Part shown: positions 21,958-29,965 of the stretch, one piece after another
Layout of the letters: every line of letters begins with the position of its first letter
Position numbering within the stretch: position 1 is the first letter of the stretch
Origin: Desulfobacteraceae bacterium
Lineage (GTDB): Bacteria; Desulfobacterota; DSM-4660; Desulfatiglandales; B25-G16
DNA length: 33,264 nucleotides
Direction of reading: 5' to 3'
Assembly: GCA_030615105.1 (NCBI GenBank)
Contig: JAUWZV010000011.1
Span: 1-33,264, forward strand
Notes under the pieces: generated by a model
Seen by the model: the letters and a program-made list of their open reading frames with translations, nothing else
Told to the model about the DNA's origin: nothing
The model's database searches: none
Translations under genes and position numbers: made by a program

Positions 21958-23175
21958 TCACCGTGGCCTGAGCAATGATGCCATGTCCCACATGGGAAGG
22001 AATATGGCCAGAGCCAGGAATAAAACCATCCCCCCTATGATTACAATCAGGACCGGCTCAATAAGGGTAGAAAGATTCTTAATGGTATATTCCACCTCTA
22101 AGTCATAGTACCGTGACACCTTAGCCATCATCTCATCAATCTTACCCGACTGCTCACCGACAGAAATCATCTGCACCACCATAGGCGTGAATATCCCGCT
22201 CTCTTTTAGTGGTTGGGATAGCCCGCTTCCTTCCTTCACACTTTCCCTGAGCTTCTGTACTTCCCGGATAATTACGGTATTGTCAACCGTGGCAGAAGTA
22301 ATCTTCAGGGTGTCCAATATGGGGACACCGCTTCGCATGAGCATCCCCAATATGTGAGTAAACCTTGACATGGCAATCTTCAGAAAAAGGGCGCCAAAGA
22401 CCGGAATGCGCAGCTTAAGGCCATCCCATCTCAATCTCCCGGATTTGGTGTTTGTGTACCAGTGAAATCCCAGGACAATAGCGGCTATTACCACAACCAT
22501 CAAATACCAGTAGTGGTGGATGATATAGTTCACGCCGATCATCACCCTGGTAGGCAGAGGGAGGGTTCCTCCGAATTTAGTAAACATGGCTGCAAATTTG
22601 GGGATGACAAAAGTCACCAACACGATAAAGGCCACCGATATAGCGGTTATCACCATCTTAGGATAGCGTGTAGCTTCCTTTATCCTGGCTCTGGTATCCT
22701 TTTCGTGTTCGGTTATGGCGGCCAGACGATCCAGAATTTCATCCAGGGTACCTGCTGTTTCCCCTGCGTGAACCATACTGACATAGAGTGCAGTGAATAC
22801 TTTGGGGTGTCTGCTTAGGGCATCTGATAGAGAGCTCCCCCCTTCGATATCGTTCCTTATAGTATCTATAACCTCTTTCATCCTCTTGTTTTCTGTCTGC
22901 TCTGATAGAGCATCTAAGCTACGAAGCAGAGGAATTCCAGCACTAATCAGGGTGCTTAGCTGGCGGCTGAATAAGATCAAATCCTCCAGGCTAACCCCTC
23001 TAACTCCCTGGAGAAAATCTAATGATATGACATCCTTCTTTTTTTCCTTTATGGAGACCGGAATGTAACCTAAGCCATCCAGATGGCTGGCCGCCATCTC
23101 GGAGTCGGAGGCCTCCATAACTCCATCTATTGCCCGCCCAAATTTGTCTCTGGCTTTGTATCTGTATGCTGGCAT
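21958..23175 (-). CDS. pilC: type IV pilus inner membrane platform protein PilC/MshG
   Basis: A 405-residue polytopic protein of the GspF/PilC family. Two homologous GspF domains are visible: LILFSRQLSTLISAGIPLLRSLDAL (first) and FTHILGMLMRSGVPILDTLKI (second), each followed by transmembrane segments (about 160-185, 215-240 and 370-395). It transmits motion from the ATPase to the pilin base. The start at ATG 23175 gives the family opening MPAYRYKARDKFGR. The nine codons upstream lie in an ATTGA-like repeat. The length is typical. Confidence 0.93.
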   Translation of the reverse strand: MPAYRYKARDKFGRAIDGVMEASDSEMAASHLDGLGYIPVSIKEKKKDVISLDFLQGVRGVSLEDLILFSRQLSTLISAGIPLLRSLDALSEQTENKRMKEVIDTIRNDIEGGSSLSDALSRHPKVFTALYVSMVHAGETAGTLDEILDRLAAITEHEKDTRARIKEATRYPKMVITAISVAFIVLVTFVIPKFAAMFTKFGGTLPLPTRVMIGVNYIIHHYWYLMVVVIAAIVLGFHWYTNTKSGRLRWDGLKLRIPVFGALFLKIAMSRFTHILGMLMRSGVPILDTLKITSATVDNTVIIREVQKLRESVKEGSGLSQPLKESGIFTPMVVQMISVGEQSGKIDEMMAKVSRYYDLEVEYTIKNLSTLIEPVLIVIIGGMVLFLALAIFLPMWDMASLLRPR

Positions 23176-23224
23176 TATTGATTGCTCTTCAATCCTAACC
23201 AATCGTCAATCGACAATCATCAAT

Positions 23225-23590
23225 CTATAGATACTTCCTTATTATGTTCAACAGCTCATCCATATCAAAAGGCTTTTTAACATATTCATCTGCACCGGTT
23301 TCCTCTCCAAGCTCGATATCGGTCTGCTGTGTTCTGGCAGTCAGCATTATGATGGGGATGTGTTTATACGATTCATCGAATTTGAGGAGCCTGGCAATTT
23401 TGTATCCATTTATCTTTGGCAGCATAATATCCAGAAGGATGAGATCAGGATTTTCACTCTTGGCCTTGAGCAATGCCTCTTCGCCATCATAGGCCACCAG
23501 ACATTCAAATCCTTCAAGTTCCAGCCTGAACTGGATAGTCTCCACAATATCTTTTTCGTCATCTACAATTAGGACTCTTTTCTTATCCAT
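23225..23590 (-). CDS. single-domain response regulator
   Basis: A 121-residue receiver domain with no output domain. Key residues are present: D10/D11 (acid pocket), D54 (phosphorylation), T84 and K106 (YVKKPF). GGGATGA lies five bases before the ATG. It is encoded just downstream of the PAS histidine kinase, so it is its likely target, and just upstream of pilC. It would act by protein contact, like PilH/PilG or CheY. The stop codon TAG leads directly into an ATTGATGATTG repeat. Confidence 0.9.
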   Translation of the reverse strand: MDKKRVLIVDDEKDIVETIQFRLELEGFECLVAYDGEEALLKAKSENPDLILLDIMLPKINGYKIARLLKFDESYKHIPIIMLTARTQQTDIELGEETGADEYVKKPFDMDELLNIIRKYL

Positions 23591-23599
23591 GGTCTCATC

Positions 23600-23693
23600 C
23601 CTTTTATTGACGATTGTTGATTGTCTATTGTTGATTGGTTATTGACCTCGCTAGTTTTTCATCAATTCTCAATTCTCAATATTCAATAGTCAA
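23600..23693. repeat. ATTGA repeat between kinase and regulator
   Basis: Contains GATTGTTGATTG and CTATTGTTGATTGGTTATTG on the plus strand, then CAATTCTCAATTCTCAATATT and CAATAGTCAATC. The kinase stop (TGA at 23690-23692, minus) is formed by this run. Confidence 0.5.
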
Positions 23694-25273
23694 TCATCAA
23701 TCACCAGTCCTCGTGCCTTTTTTATTAGTTCATCTCCCGTAAGACCATCCTCTGGATAGGTTGCCACCCTTGAGACCAGGCTAATCTGCACAGATTCTTT
23801 GTCTACCGTAAATGTTTCCTTAAAGAGCACCTCCTTTAGCCTGTTGTTCAGAGCGAGCGCACCCTCTCTGGGTGTATCAAGCAAAATCATCATTACCCCA
23901 ACACCTGCTTGAACTTCTGCCTTATCTGTAGTTCTACGGGCAGTATTTTGAACAAGCAGTTTAATCTCATCTAATAGCTTAAGTGCCTCTGCCTCCCCAT
24001 AGGCTTCACTCAGATAATCATATTCCTCTATTTTCAGTATCATCAATGATAAGGGGGTATCTTCTTCTTTAGCCCTTTGGATTTCTCTATCCAGGTAATC
24101 TTTTAATGCCCTCTCAGGGCTATATGCAGGCAAGTTAAAGGTAAATGTAGACCCTTTACCATTCTCGCTTTCTACCCAAATCTTCCCCCCATGAGCCTCA
24201 ACCAGGCCCTTGACAATGGAGAGTCCTAATCCAGTCCCCTGTATTTCTCTAGTTAGCGATTCCTCAACCTGATGGAACCTGTCAAATATCTTTTCTAACT
24301 CATCAGGGCTGATGCCTATGCCGGTATCTGCAACAGAGACCTCTATCAGGTCTCTGTCGAGTCCATTGTTTTTAGCTGAAACGTAAATATGCCCTCCCTC
24401 GGGGATAAACTTGAGGGCATTACCAAGCAGGTTAATAAATATCTGCTCCAGCTTATCCGAATCTCCATAAGCCTGTGGTAGGTCAGATGGTATCTCCTTG
24501 TGGATGGATATAGACTTCTCCCTGGCCGTGGATTTTAAAGAGACTATTGACATATCAAGAGGAACGCCCAAATCTAAGGGTTTCAAGTCAATCTTTAATG
24601 TTCCTGACTCTATCTTAGAGATATCCAGGAGCTCATTGATAATGCCTGAAAGTCTGTTGATATTTCTATGGGCCATGGAGAGAAATCTCTTCTGATTCTC
24701 ATTTATTGCCCCTGCTTTTTCCGTCAGGATTATATCCACGGCATTTTTCATGGAGGTCAGGGGGGTTCTGAGCTCATGGCCTACTATAGATATAAATTCG
24801 GACTTCATCCGATCACTCTCCCGCAGCGCCTCCACCTGCTTGCGCTCGGTCAGGTCTTCTACTATTTCGATAAAACCCACCACCTTGCCGTCCTTATCCT
24901 TGGTCAGCGTAAACAGGACTTGGGCAGGAAATCTATCGCCGTTCTTCCTGACCTTCTCCCCTTCATAGGAGTATCTCTCCTTCGCTATAAGATCATCGAT
25001 GATCTGTTGTAATCCTCCTGCTTCAATAAAATCTTTGGGGAAGAATATCTCGATACTCTTTTTTCCGATAATCTCTTCCGGGGCATAGCCGTAGATCTGA
25101 TGGGCGCCTTCATTAAAGGCGATGATGTTGCCGTCGAAATCCGCGGCAATGATGGCATATCCGATGAGACTCTCAAAGAGGGTCGCTACAAAATCCGTGT
25201 TCTCACGGAGGTCTCTTATTCTCCCCTGAATCAAATCGAATGCGGATTTTGGATTTTGGAGTTTAGAGTTCAT
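23690..25273 (-). CDS. PAS sensor histidine kinase with degenerate GGDEF tail
   Basis: 527 residues, soluble (no transmembrane segment). Order: PAS domain (about 30-140, IIAADFDGNIIAFN..), HisKA with H166 in VGHELRTPLTS, HATPase with N box INLLGNALKF (280-289), D317-x-G in DTGIG and GTGLGLSIVKG (346-356). The last 135 residues (392-527) follow the GGDEF fold: D-REIQRAKEEDTPLSLMILKI opens it and VATYPEDG..GDELIKKA closes it. The signature position reads AGVGVMM (456-462) instead of GGDEF, so no cyclase activity is expected. The kinase probably phosphorylates the receiver protein downstream. The first dozen codons and the last few lie in repeats, so both ends may be altered. The start at 25273 has AAAGGA unusually close. 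Confidence 0.88.
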   Translation of the reverse strand: MNSKLQNPKSAFDLIQGRIRDLRENTDFVATLFESLIGYAIIAADFDGNIIAFNEGAHQIYGYAPEEIIGKKSIEIFFPKDFIEAGGLQQIIDDLIAKERYSYEGEKVRKNGDRFPAQVLFTLTKDKDGKVVGFIEIVEDLTERKQVEALRESDRMKSEFISIVGHELRTPLTSMKNAVDIILTEKAGAINENQKRFLSMAHRNINRLSGIINELLDISKIESGTLKIDLKPLDLGVPLDMSIVSLKSTAREKSISIHKEIPSDLPQAYGDSDKLEQIFINLLGNALKFIPEGGHIYVSAKNNGLDRDLIEVSVADTGIGISPDELEKIFDRFHQVEESLTREIQGTGLGLSIVKGLVEAHGGKIWVESENGKGSTFTFNLPAYSPERALKDYLDREIQRAKEEDTPLSLMILKIEEYDYLSEAYGEAEALKLLDEIKLLVQNTARRTTDKAEVQAGVGVMMILLDTPREGALALNNRLKEVLFKETFTVDKESVQISLVSRVATYPEDGLTGDELIKKARGLVIDD

Positions 25274-25282
25274 TTCCTTTTT

Positions 25283-25807
25283 TTAGAATTTTATCTTCAC
25301 CGTCACTATGCCTGACGCAATGGAGAATTCGACCGAGCGACCTTGTGAGCCACCCACGGATTCGCCGACCAGTCTGATACCTTCTATCTTTAACTTTTTC
25401 TTTGCAGCTAAGACATTTTCTTTACCAATATCTGATTTGAGTGCAGGAAACATATTTGCCCCGCCAACGAGCTTAGCTTCTAAATTCTCTTTGTTTGCAC
25501 CCTGAGTCACCATCTTTTTTATCATCTCATCTATGGCTGCATCCACATATTTCATATCTCGTATCTCGTGTCTCCTCTCGTTCCCACCTTCCCGAGTCCT
25601 GGCAGAGGAGGATGTTGCGTCCAATGCATCACTTTTTAGGTGCGACACACGACGATCAGTAAGCATAGTATGTGCCAATGCACCTATTTTAAACTTCAGA
25701 TCGTAAAGCGTAATAACCAGGCAAGAGCCGACTGCTGAAGTTGTTAACTTATCCTGGTTTTTCGTTACCACCAGATCGCCCATGTTTACCTCTATATCTG
25801 CCATCAT
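25283..25807 (-). CDS. cheD: chemoreceptor glutamine deamidase CheD
   Basis: 174 residues. The catalytic set T23, C29 (GSCLVITLYD) and H46 (ALAHTML) is intact and spaced as in known CheD proteins; GGANMF and SQGRSVEF are family motifs. CheD deamidates Gln residues of chemoreceptors and interacts with CheC, which is encoded next door. Between about 54 and 84 there is an extra charged stretch (ATSSSARTREGGNERRHEIR) not usual in the family, whose DNA is an ATATCTCGTATCTCGTGTC repeat. The surrounding fold is unbroken. No clear ribosome site precedes ATG 25807. Confidence 0.92.
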   Translation of the reverse strand: MMADIEVNMGDLVVTKNQDKLTTSAVGSCLVITLYDLKFKIGALAHTMLTDRRVSHLKSDALDATSSSARTREGGNERRHEIRDMKYVDAAIDEMIKKMVTQGANKENLEAKLVGGANMFPALKSDIGKENVLAAKKKLKIEGIRLVGESVGGSQGRSVEFSIASGIVTVKIKF

Positions 25808-26364
25808 TAACTTGATTGCTTAGGAATTTCCTTTTTTAGACAGGATAGACAGGATGTTCAGGCCTTCGACAGGCTCAGGCCCCGAGCTTGTCGAGGGGAT
25901 ATAAAGAAAATAAGAAAATCATGCCTGTCGAGAGCCTCCAGGTCGAGCGATTAATCTTGTTAATCCTGTCGAAAAAGTTCCGCCGCAGGCGGCTAAGTTC
26001 ATTGTATAGAAATTTCCTTTTTAAGTCCTTGTAGGGGCGACATTTATCCGCCAAAGGGCTATGGCGGATTAATGACGCCCGTCATTGCGGGTTCGATAAA
26101 TCGAACCCCTACAGGTCCGCACCAAAGGTGCGGTATGTTCAAACTCCCCGTAGATTATAACGTTACCTTAGTATGTCCTCCCCCTTGTCGCAGATCCCGG
26201 TCTCATAGGGAGCGGGGATGGGGGAGGATTCACCCGCCAAAGGCGGGTAAAGGTGGGGGTGATCATGGTTTATCTTTCCCCCTCCCCTCAGTCCCCTCCC
26301 ACAAGTGGAGGGGAAATCATATCTGATGTCAGATAGTCTGCTTGCTGGAGGGTAGTTCATTCCC
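25808..26364. repeat. 557-bp mosaic of dispersed palindromic repeats
   Basis: No gene is visible in this gap between cheD and cheC. It holds, in order: GACAGGATAGACAGGAT with its partner TTGTTAATCCTGTCGA (to about 25972); CCTTCGACAGGCTCAGG with GAGCTTGTCGAGG (about 25861-25898); TTGTAGGGGCGACATTTATC with AATCGAACCCCTACA (26030-26113); CCGCACCAAAGGTGCGG (26117-26133); and a CTCCCCC/GGGGGAG family (about 26177-26310). Several different families lie side by side, suggesting serial insertion. Confidence 0.6.
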
Positions 26365-26943
26365 CTATCCGCTATCCAATGATCTCAGGATCGCGTTGAA
26401 TTGTGGCAGCTCGAACAGCAGCAAAAAATATCCCTTAAGAGCTGTAAGTTCAAAGATGATTTCTATTTCCACGACTAATGCCTTTTCACTCTTTTGAACG
26501 AACGCTGTTATAATCTGACTTACTATTGCACCAAACATATCAAAGCTGAAACTTGGCACATGCCCAATTATCTTAACTTGCAGCGCGTTTGAAAGAACCG
26601 TAAGATAACTGCCGCAGACAATGTTTCCCAGTTCTTTTAAGGCGGATTTATCAAGCCCAGTTAGTTTTCGCGTTGTCCCGGGTTCTCTTCTAACCAATAA
26701 ATCGCTTAAGTTAAAAGAACTCTCCTTGGGAAATATCAGTAAAGCCGCTCCTGTAATCTCGCCTGTAACAGGCAGGTATACCCCGGCAACTATTTCTTCA
26801 GGACCAATAACTGGGCTGAGTTCTTCTGCCTTTCTTACGTCTGCCATAGTAATGTTCATCTTAACTGGCCTATCAATCAGCTTGGATAGAGCACCAGATG
26901 CATTCAAAGCAGCTTGATTGTTTATCTCTTGTAATTTTTCCAT
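26365..26943 (-). CDS. cheC: CheC-family CheY-P phosphatase
   Basis: 192 residues with two CheC active-site helices. The second is canonical: S100, E104, N107 and P130 fit S/D-x3-E-x2-N-x22-P. The first keeps E6 and N9, but position 2 is Glu and position 32 is Thr, so one site is probably weak or inactive. CheC dephosphorylates CheY-P and binds CheD. GGGAGGAG lies five bases before ATG 26943. With cheD downstream and cheA upstream it forms the adaptation part of the chemosensory set. Confidence 0.88.
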   Translation of the reverse strand: MEKLQEINNQAALNASGALSKLIDRPVKMNITMADVRKAEELSPVIGPEEIVAGVYLPVTGEITGAALLIFPKESSFNLSDLLVRREPGTTRKLTGLDKSALKELGNIVCGSYLTVLSNALQVKIIGHVPSFSFDMFGAIVSQIITAFVQKSEKALVVEIEIIFELTALKGYFLLLFELPQFNAILRSLDSG

Positions 26944-26955
26944 ATTCTCCTCCCT

Positions 26956-27047
26956 TGCAACCGCCGATTACGCAGAATTGTGACCGCCGAGGTCGCCGAA
27001 AGTTTACTCTGCATTATCTGCTCTCCTCTCCGATCTCGGCGGTTGCA
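26956..27047. repeat. inverted repeat spanning the cheA stop codon
   Basis: TGCAACCGCCGA (26956-26967) and TCGGCGGTTGCA (27036-27047) are perfect 12-bp arms. Related units (ACGCAGAATTGTGACCGCCG and ATTCTGCGTCCTTTGCGG) lie at both sides. The cheA stop (27014-27016) is inside, so the last 11 or so CheA residues are encoded by the element and further repeat units cover another 6-8 residues. Confidence 0.65.
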
Positions 27048-28711
27048 TTCTGCGTCCTTTGCGGTTGCACTCTCTTCGACAATATTAAGTTACCTATGTC
27101 CAAAATTAACACCACCTCACCTGAACCGATTATGGTAAAGCCGGCAAAGTATCGATTCTCTCTTATCAGCCTATTCAGGGGTTTAAGAACTATCTCCTGT
27201 GTCGTCATGAGGGCATCAACCGCCAAACCGAGTTTTTCTTCCTCTTTCCTGACAATTACTATCTGCTGTCTATCAAAAGCTAAAGACGGTGTGCCAACCC
27301 CGTCAGAAGTCCGCACCGAAGGTCCGGTAGTCACCCCAAGCGACTTACTTCTAACGGGGCCAAACAGCACATTTAATCTTGTTATAGGAATATTCTCTTC
27401 ATTTAAAACGATGGCTTCGTAATTCAGCATTCCTTTTATGTCTTCTTTACTTACACTAACCAATCTCTCTATGTTTGCTAAGGGAATGGCATAAGTCCTG
27501 CCGCAGACCTCAACGAACAGAGTCTTGATGATGGCGAGGGTGAGAGGTATCTTTATTACAAATTTCGTCCCCTTTCCTATCTCAGATTCTACTTGGATAG
27601 AGCCTCCCAGGGATTCTATCTTTTCTTTAACTATATTTAAGCCAAAACCCCTCCCGGAGATCTCAGTAACCTCTTTAGTGGTGCTCACACCAGAAAAGAC
27701 TGAATCGATTACTTCTTCCTTAGTTGCTTCCGGTGATAGAATTCCTCGTTTTAGAGCCGATTCTTTTATCTCTTCAATATCCAGACCAGCTCCATCATCA
27801 AAGACTTCAATGACGGCAAAATTTTTGGTTCTTGTGGCAGTTAACTTTATGGTCCCTTGAGGAGGCTTATCGGATTTGTTCCTTTCCTCAGGAGTCTCAA
27901 TACCATGGTCAACAGCATTTCTTAAAAGATGTACCAAAGATTCTCCGATTTCGTCTACCACACTCCTATCCAATTCTATATCACCGCCTTGTATCTGGAG
28001 GCTTACCTCCTTTTTCTGAAGTTTGGCTAAGTCTCTAACCATCCGGGGGAACCTATTAAATACAAAGCCCATCGGCACCATTCTTGCCTGCATAACATTG
28101 TACTGCACATCTGCAATCAATCTACCCAGGTTATCCACAGCAGCAGATAGTTCAGCGTTCTGGAGGGTCTCCTTAATTCTATCGAGCCTCATGTTGGTGA
28201 TTAATAGTTCTTCTGCTAAGTTCATAAGCAAATCGAGTCTTTCAACCTTGACTTCGATGCTTGTAATCTTCTCCACTGCGGCAGATTCGTCCGTGATTGG
28301 TGATTCGCGACTTGCGACTTGCGGCTCGTCGCCCGTGAATTCTGTAAGATTTTTTAACCTCTCCACCAGCATTCTAGTGTCAAGCTCTTCCTCGCCTCTG
28401 GAGATCTCTTTTAAGCTTGATTCCAAATGATCAAAAGATTGAAACAAGATATCAACGCACTTTTCTATCTCTATCTTCTTGTTTCTTATCGCATCTAATA
28501 CATCTTCTATCGCATGACACAACTGAGCTGTTTTATCGTAATTCATGGTAGCGGCCATGCTCTTTAACGTGTGCGCCTCGCGAAACATATCACTCACCAG
28601 TTCTAACTCATCGGGGGACTTCTCCAGCTTAAGCAGGAAATTATTCATCGCTTCCACGTGTTCTTTTGCTTCACTTAAGAAGGCGTCTTTGTATTTTTCG
28701 AGATCTTCCAC
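27014..28711 (-). CDS. cheA: chemotaxis histidine kinase CheA
   Basis: 565 residues. P1 (1-105) has H47 in REAHTLKSMAATM. A short linker (122-150) replaces the P2 domain. P3 dimerisation helices lie at about 150-210, the P4 ATPase has N box HLLRNAVDHGIE (261-272), DDGAGL (305-310) and GRGFGLNIV (353-361), and P5 (about 390-548) is CheW-like. P5 contains a Gly/Ser/Thr-rich insertion at 451-475, whose DNA is a palindromic repeat; a second repeat (TTGCGACTTGCGGC) encodes part of the linker, and a third the C-terminal tail. The start GTG 28711 has AAAGGAG rather far upstream. Kinase residues are intact, so it should be active. Confidence 0.95.
   Translation of the reverse strand: MEDLEKYKDAFLSEAKEHVEAMNNFLLKLEKSPDELELVSDMFREAHTLKSMAATMNYDKTAQLCHAIEDVLDAIRNKKIEIEKCVDILFQSFDHLESSLKEISRGEEELDTRMLVERLKNLTEFTGDEPQVASRESPITDESAAVEKITSIEVKVERLDLLMNLAEELLITNMRLDRIKETLQNAELSAAVDNLGRLIADVQYNVMQARMVPMGFVFNRFPRMVRDLAKLQKKEVSLQIQGGDIELDRSVVDEIGESLVHLLRNAVDHGIETPEERNKSDKPPQGTIKLTATRTKNFAVIEVFDDGAGLDIEEIKESALKRGILSPEATKEEVIDSVFSGVSTTKEVTEISGRGFGLNIVKEKIESLGGSIQVESEIGKGTKFVIKIPLTLAIIKTLFVEVCGRTYAIPLANIERLVSVSKEDIKGMLNYEAIVLNEENIPITRLNVLFGPVRSKSLGVTTGPSVRTSDGVGTPSLAFDRQQIVIVRKEEEKLGLAVDALMTTQEIVLKPLNRLIRENRYFAGFTIIGSGEVVLILDIGNLILSKRVQPQRTQNATAEIGEESR
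27298..27359. repeat. palindromic element inside the cheA P5 coding region
   Basis: CCCCGTCAGAAGT (27298-27310) and ACTTCTAACGGGG (27347-27359) are inverted with one mismatch. The core CCGCACCGAAGGTCCGG (27311-27327) matches intergenic CCGCACCAAAGGTGCGG (26117-26133) at 15 of 17 bases. The whole unit is translated without a stop or frameshift. Confidence 0.7.
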
Positions 28712-28760
28712 CAGGTGCTCTTCGCTCCTTTAGCGTTCGGTATTTTTGTGCAGTGTACGT

Positions 28761-29819
28761 CTAAGCTACAAGATCTAATATCGCCCGAGCAATGCCAGAA
28801 GCAGGTAGCACTTTATCAGCGAAACCTGCGTCAATAACCACCTTGGGCATACCAAATATTAATGAAGACTCATCCTGGGCAATTGTTTTGCCGCCGGATT
28901 CTTTAATTGCCTTCATCCCTTCTCGTCCATCCTGACCCATACCTGTCAGGATAATTCCAATAACGTTTCCAGCATAAATTTTAGCCACTGATCTCATTAT
29001 AATGTCTATTGACGGGCTCAGGGCGCTGGGCTCCTCCTCAGATAGACAAATAAATCGCTGGTCGTGATTTGTGAGTCCTGATTCATATTGCGGGGAACGG
29101 TTGGTGACTGTCATACGGAAGCCGCTGGGCACAAAATACACATATCCTGCTTGGATAAGCTCATTATCTCCTGCAACCTTTACTAATAGCGGACTGGTGT
29201 TATTTAAATGTTCAGCCATACTTTCCGAAAAAAATCTGCTTGGCGCATGCTGAACAACAATGATTGAAGCGGGAAAATCAGAGGGAATGGACGGCAAAAT
29301 TGCCTCCAGTGTCTGCGGCCCCCCAGTGGAGGCTCCAATAACTACGATTTTATTTATGCCAATTAACTTGCGTCTGGCTCTTTTCGGTTTCTTGGCGACG
29401 AGTGATTTGATTTTTGCAACATTAACCTTTGCGGCTGCCACAACTTGTTCTAAGAGCTGCTCTTCAACGGTACGTATATCCAGCGATAATTCACCCGAGG
29501 GCTTAAGCACAAAACCGACCGCCCCAGCATTAAGGCATTTTATAGTAATATCCGCATCTTCTTTGCTATAGGCGGAAACTATGACTACCGGAGTTGGATA
29601 TTGGCTCATAATATGCTTCAAAGTGGTCAAACCATCCCAGCCAGGCATTGCCAAATCCAGCGTGATACAATCGGGTTTTATTTCAGGTATTTTTTTTAAA
29701 GCTTCGGCTCCGTTTTTGGCAGTGTCAATTACTTCAATCCGCCGATCAGAATCGAGCATATCTGATACTAACGTTCTCATAAATAAAGAGTCATCGACCA
29801 CGAGAACTTTTATAGGCAT
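28761..29819 (-). CDS. cheB: chemotaxis response regulator and methylesterase CheB
   Basis: 352 residues: a receiver domain with D10, D55 (phosphorylation) and K106, a linker, and the methylesterase domain with catalytic S164 (GASTGGPQ), H191 (QHAP) and D297 (GMGQDGREG). It removes methyl groups from, or deamidates, chemoreceptors when phosphorylated by CheA. No cheR is present in the window. A short extra stretch (QYESGLTNHDQ, about 244-254) lies in a surface loop of the esterase domain; its DNA is TGAATCAGGACTCACAAATC-like repeat. GGGGT lies just before ATG 29819. Confidence 0.95.
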   Translation of the reverse strand: MPIKVLVVDDSLFMRTLVSDMLDSDRRIEVIDTAKNGAEALKKIPEIKPDCITLDLAMPGWDGLTTLKHIMSQYPTPVVIVSAYSKEDADITIKCLNAGAVGFVLKPSGELSLDIRTVEEQLLEQVVAAAKVNVAKIKSLVAKKPKRARRKLIGINKIVVIGASTGGPQTLEAILPSIPSDFPASIIVVQHAPSRFFSESMAEHLNNTSPLLVKVAGDNELIQAGYVYFVPSGFRMTVTNRSPQYESGLTNHDQRFICLSEEEPSALSPSIDIIMRSVAKIYAGNVIGIILTGMGQDGREGMKAIKESGGKTIAQDESSLIFGMPKVVIDAGFADKVLPASGIARAILDLVA

Positions 29820-29831
29820 AATACCCCAAAA

Positions 29832-29965
29832 ATGAATTGTTGATTGATGATTGGCGATTGACTATTGATGGAAGTCGCTCCGCTCCGCTGTTTTGATTGG
29901 AATTGTCGTGATAAAATTGGCAGAATTCCTTAAATATTTCAATTGTGAATCGTCAATATTCAATT
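29832..29965. repeat. ATTGA-type repeat between cheY and cheB
   Basis: GATTGATGATTGGCGATTGAC and CTATTGATGG on one side, CAATTGTGAATCGTCAATATT on the other. A short GAAGTCGCTCCGCTCCGC palindrome lies in the middle. The cheY stop (29960-29962) is the TGA of an ATTGA unit. Confidence 0.5.

Noticed and set aside
24498-25012. Plus-strand frames opposite the kinase, and similar ones opposite mshE, pilMN, cheA and the chemoreceptor
   Set aside because: They are antisense shadows of conserved proteins, without ribosome sites or recognisable domains.
26072-26360. Frames of 84 and 65 codons on both strands between cheD and cheC
   Set aside because: Both lie wholly in palindromic repeats, with compositionally odd translations.
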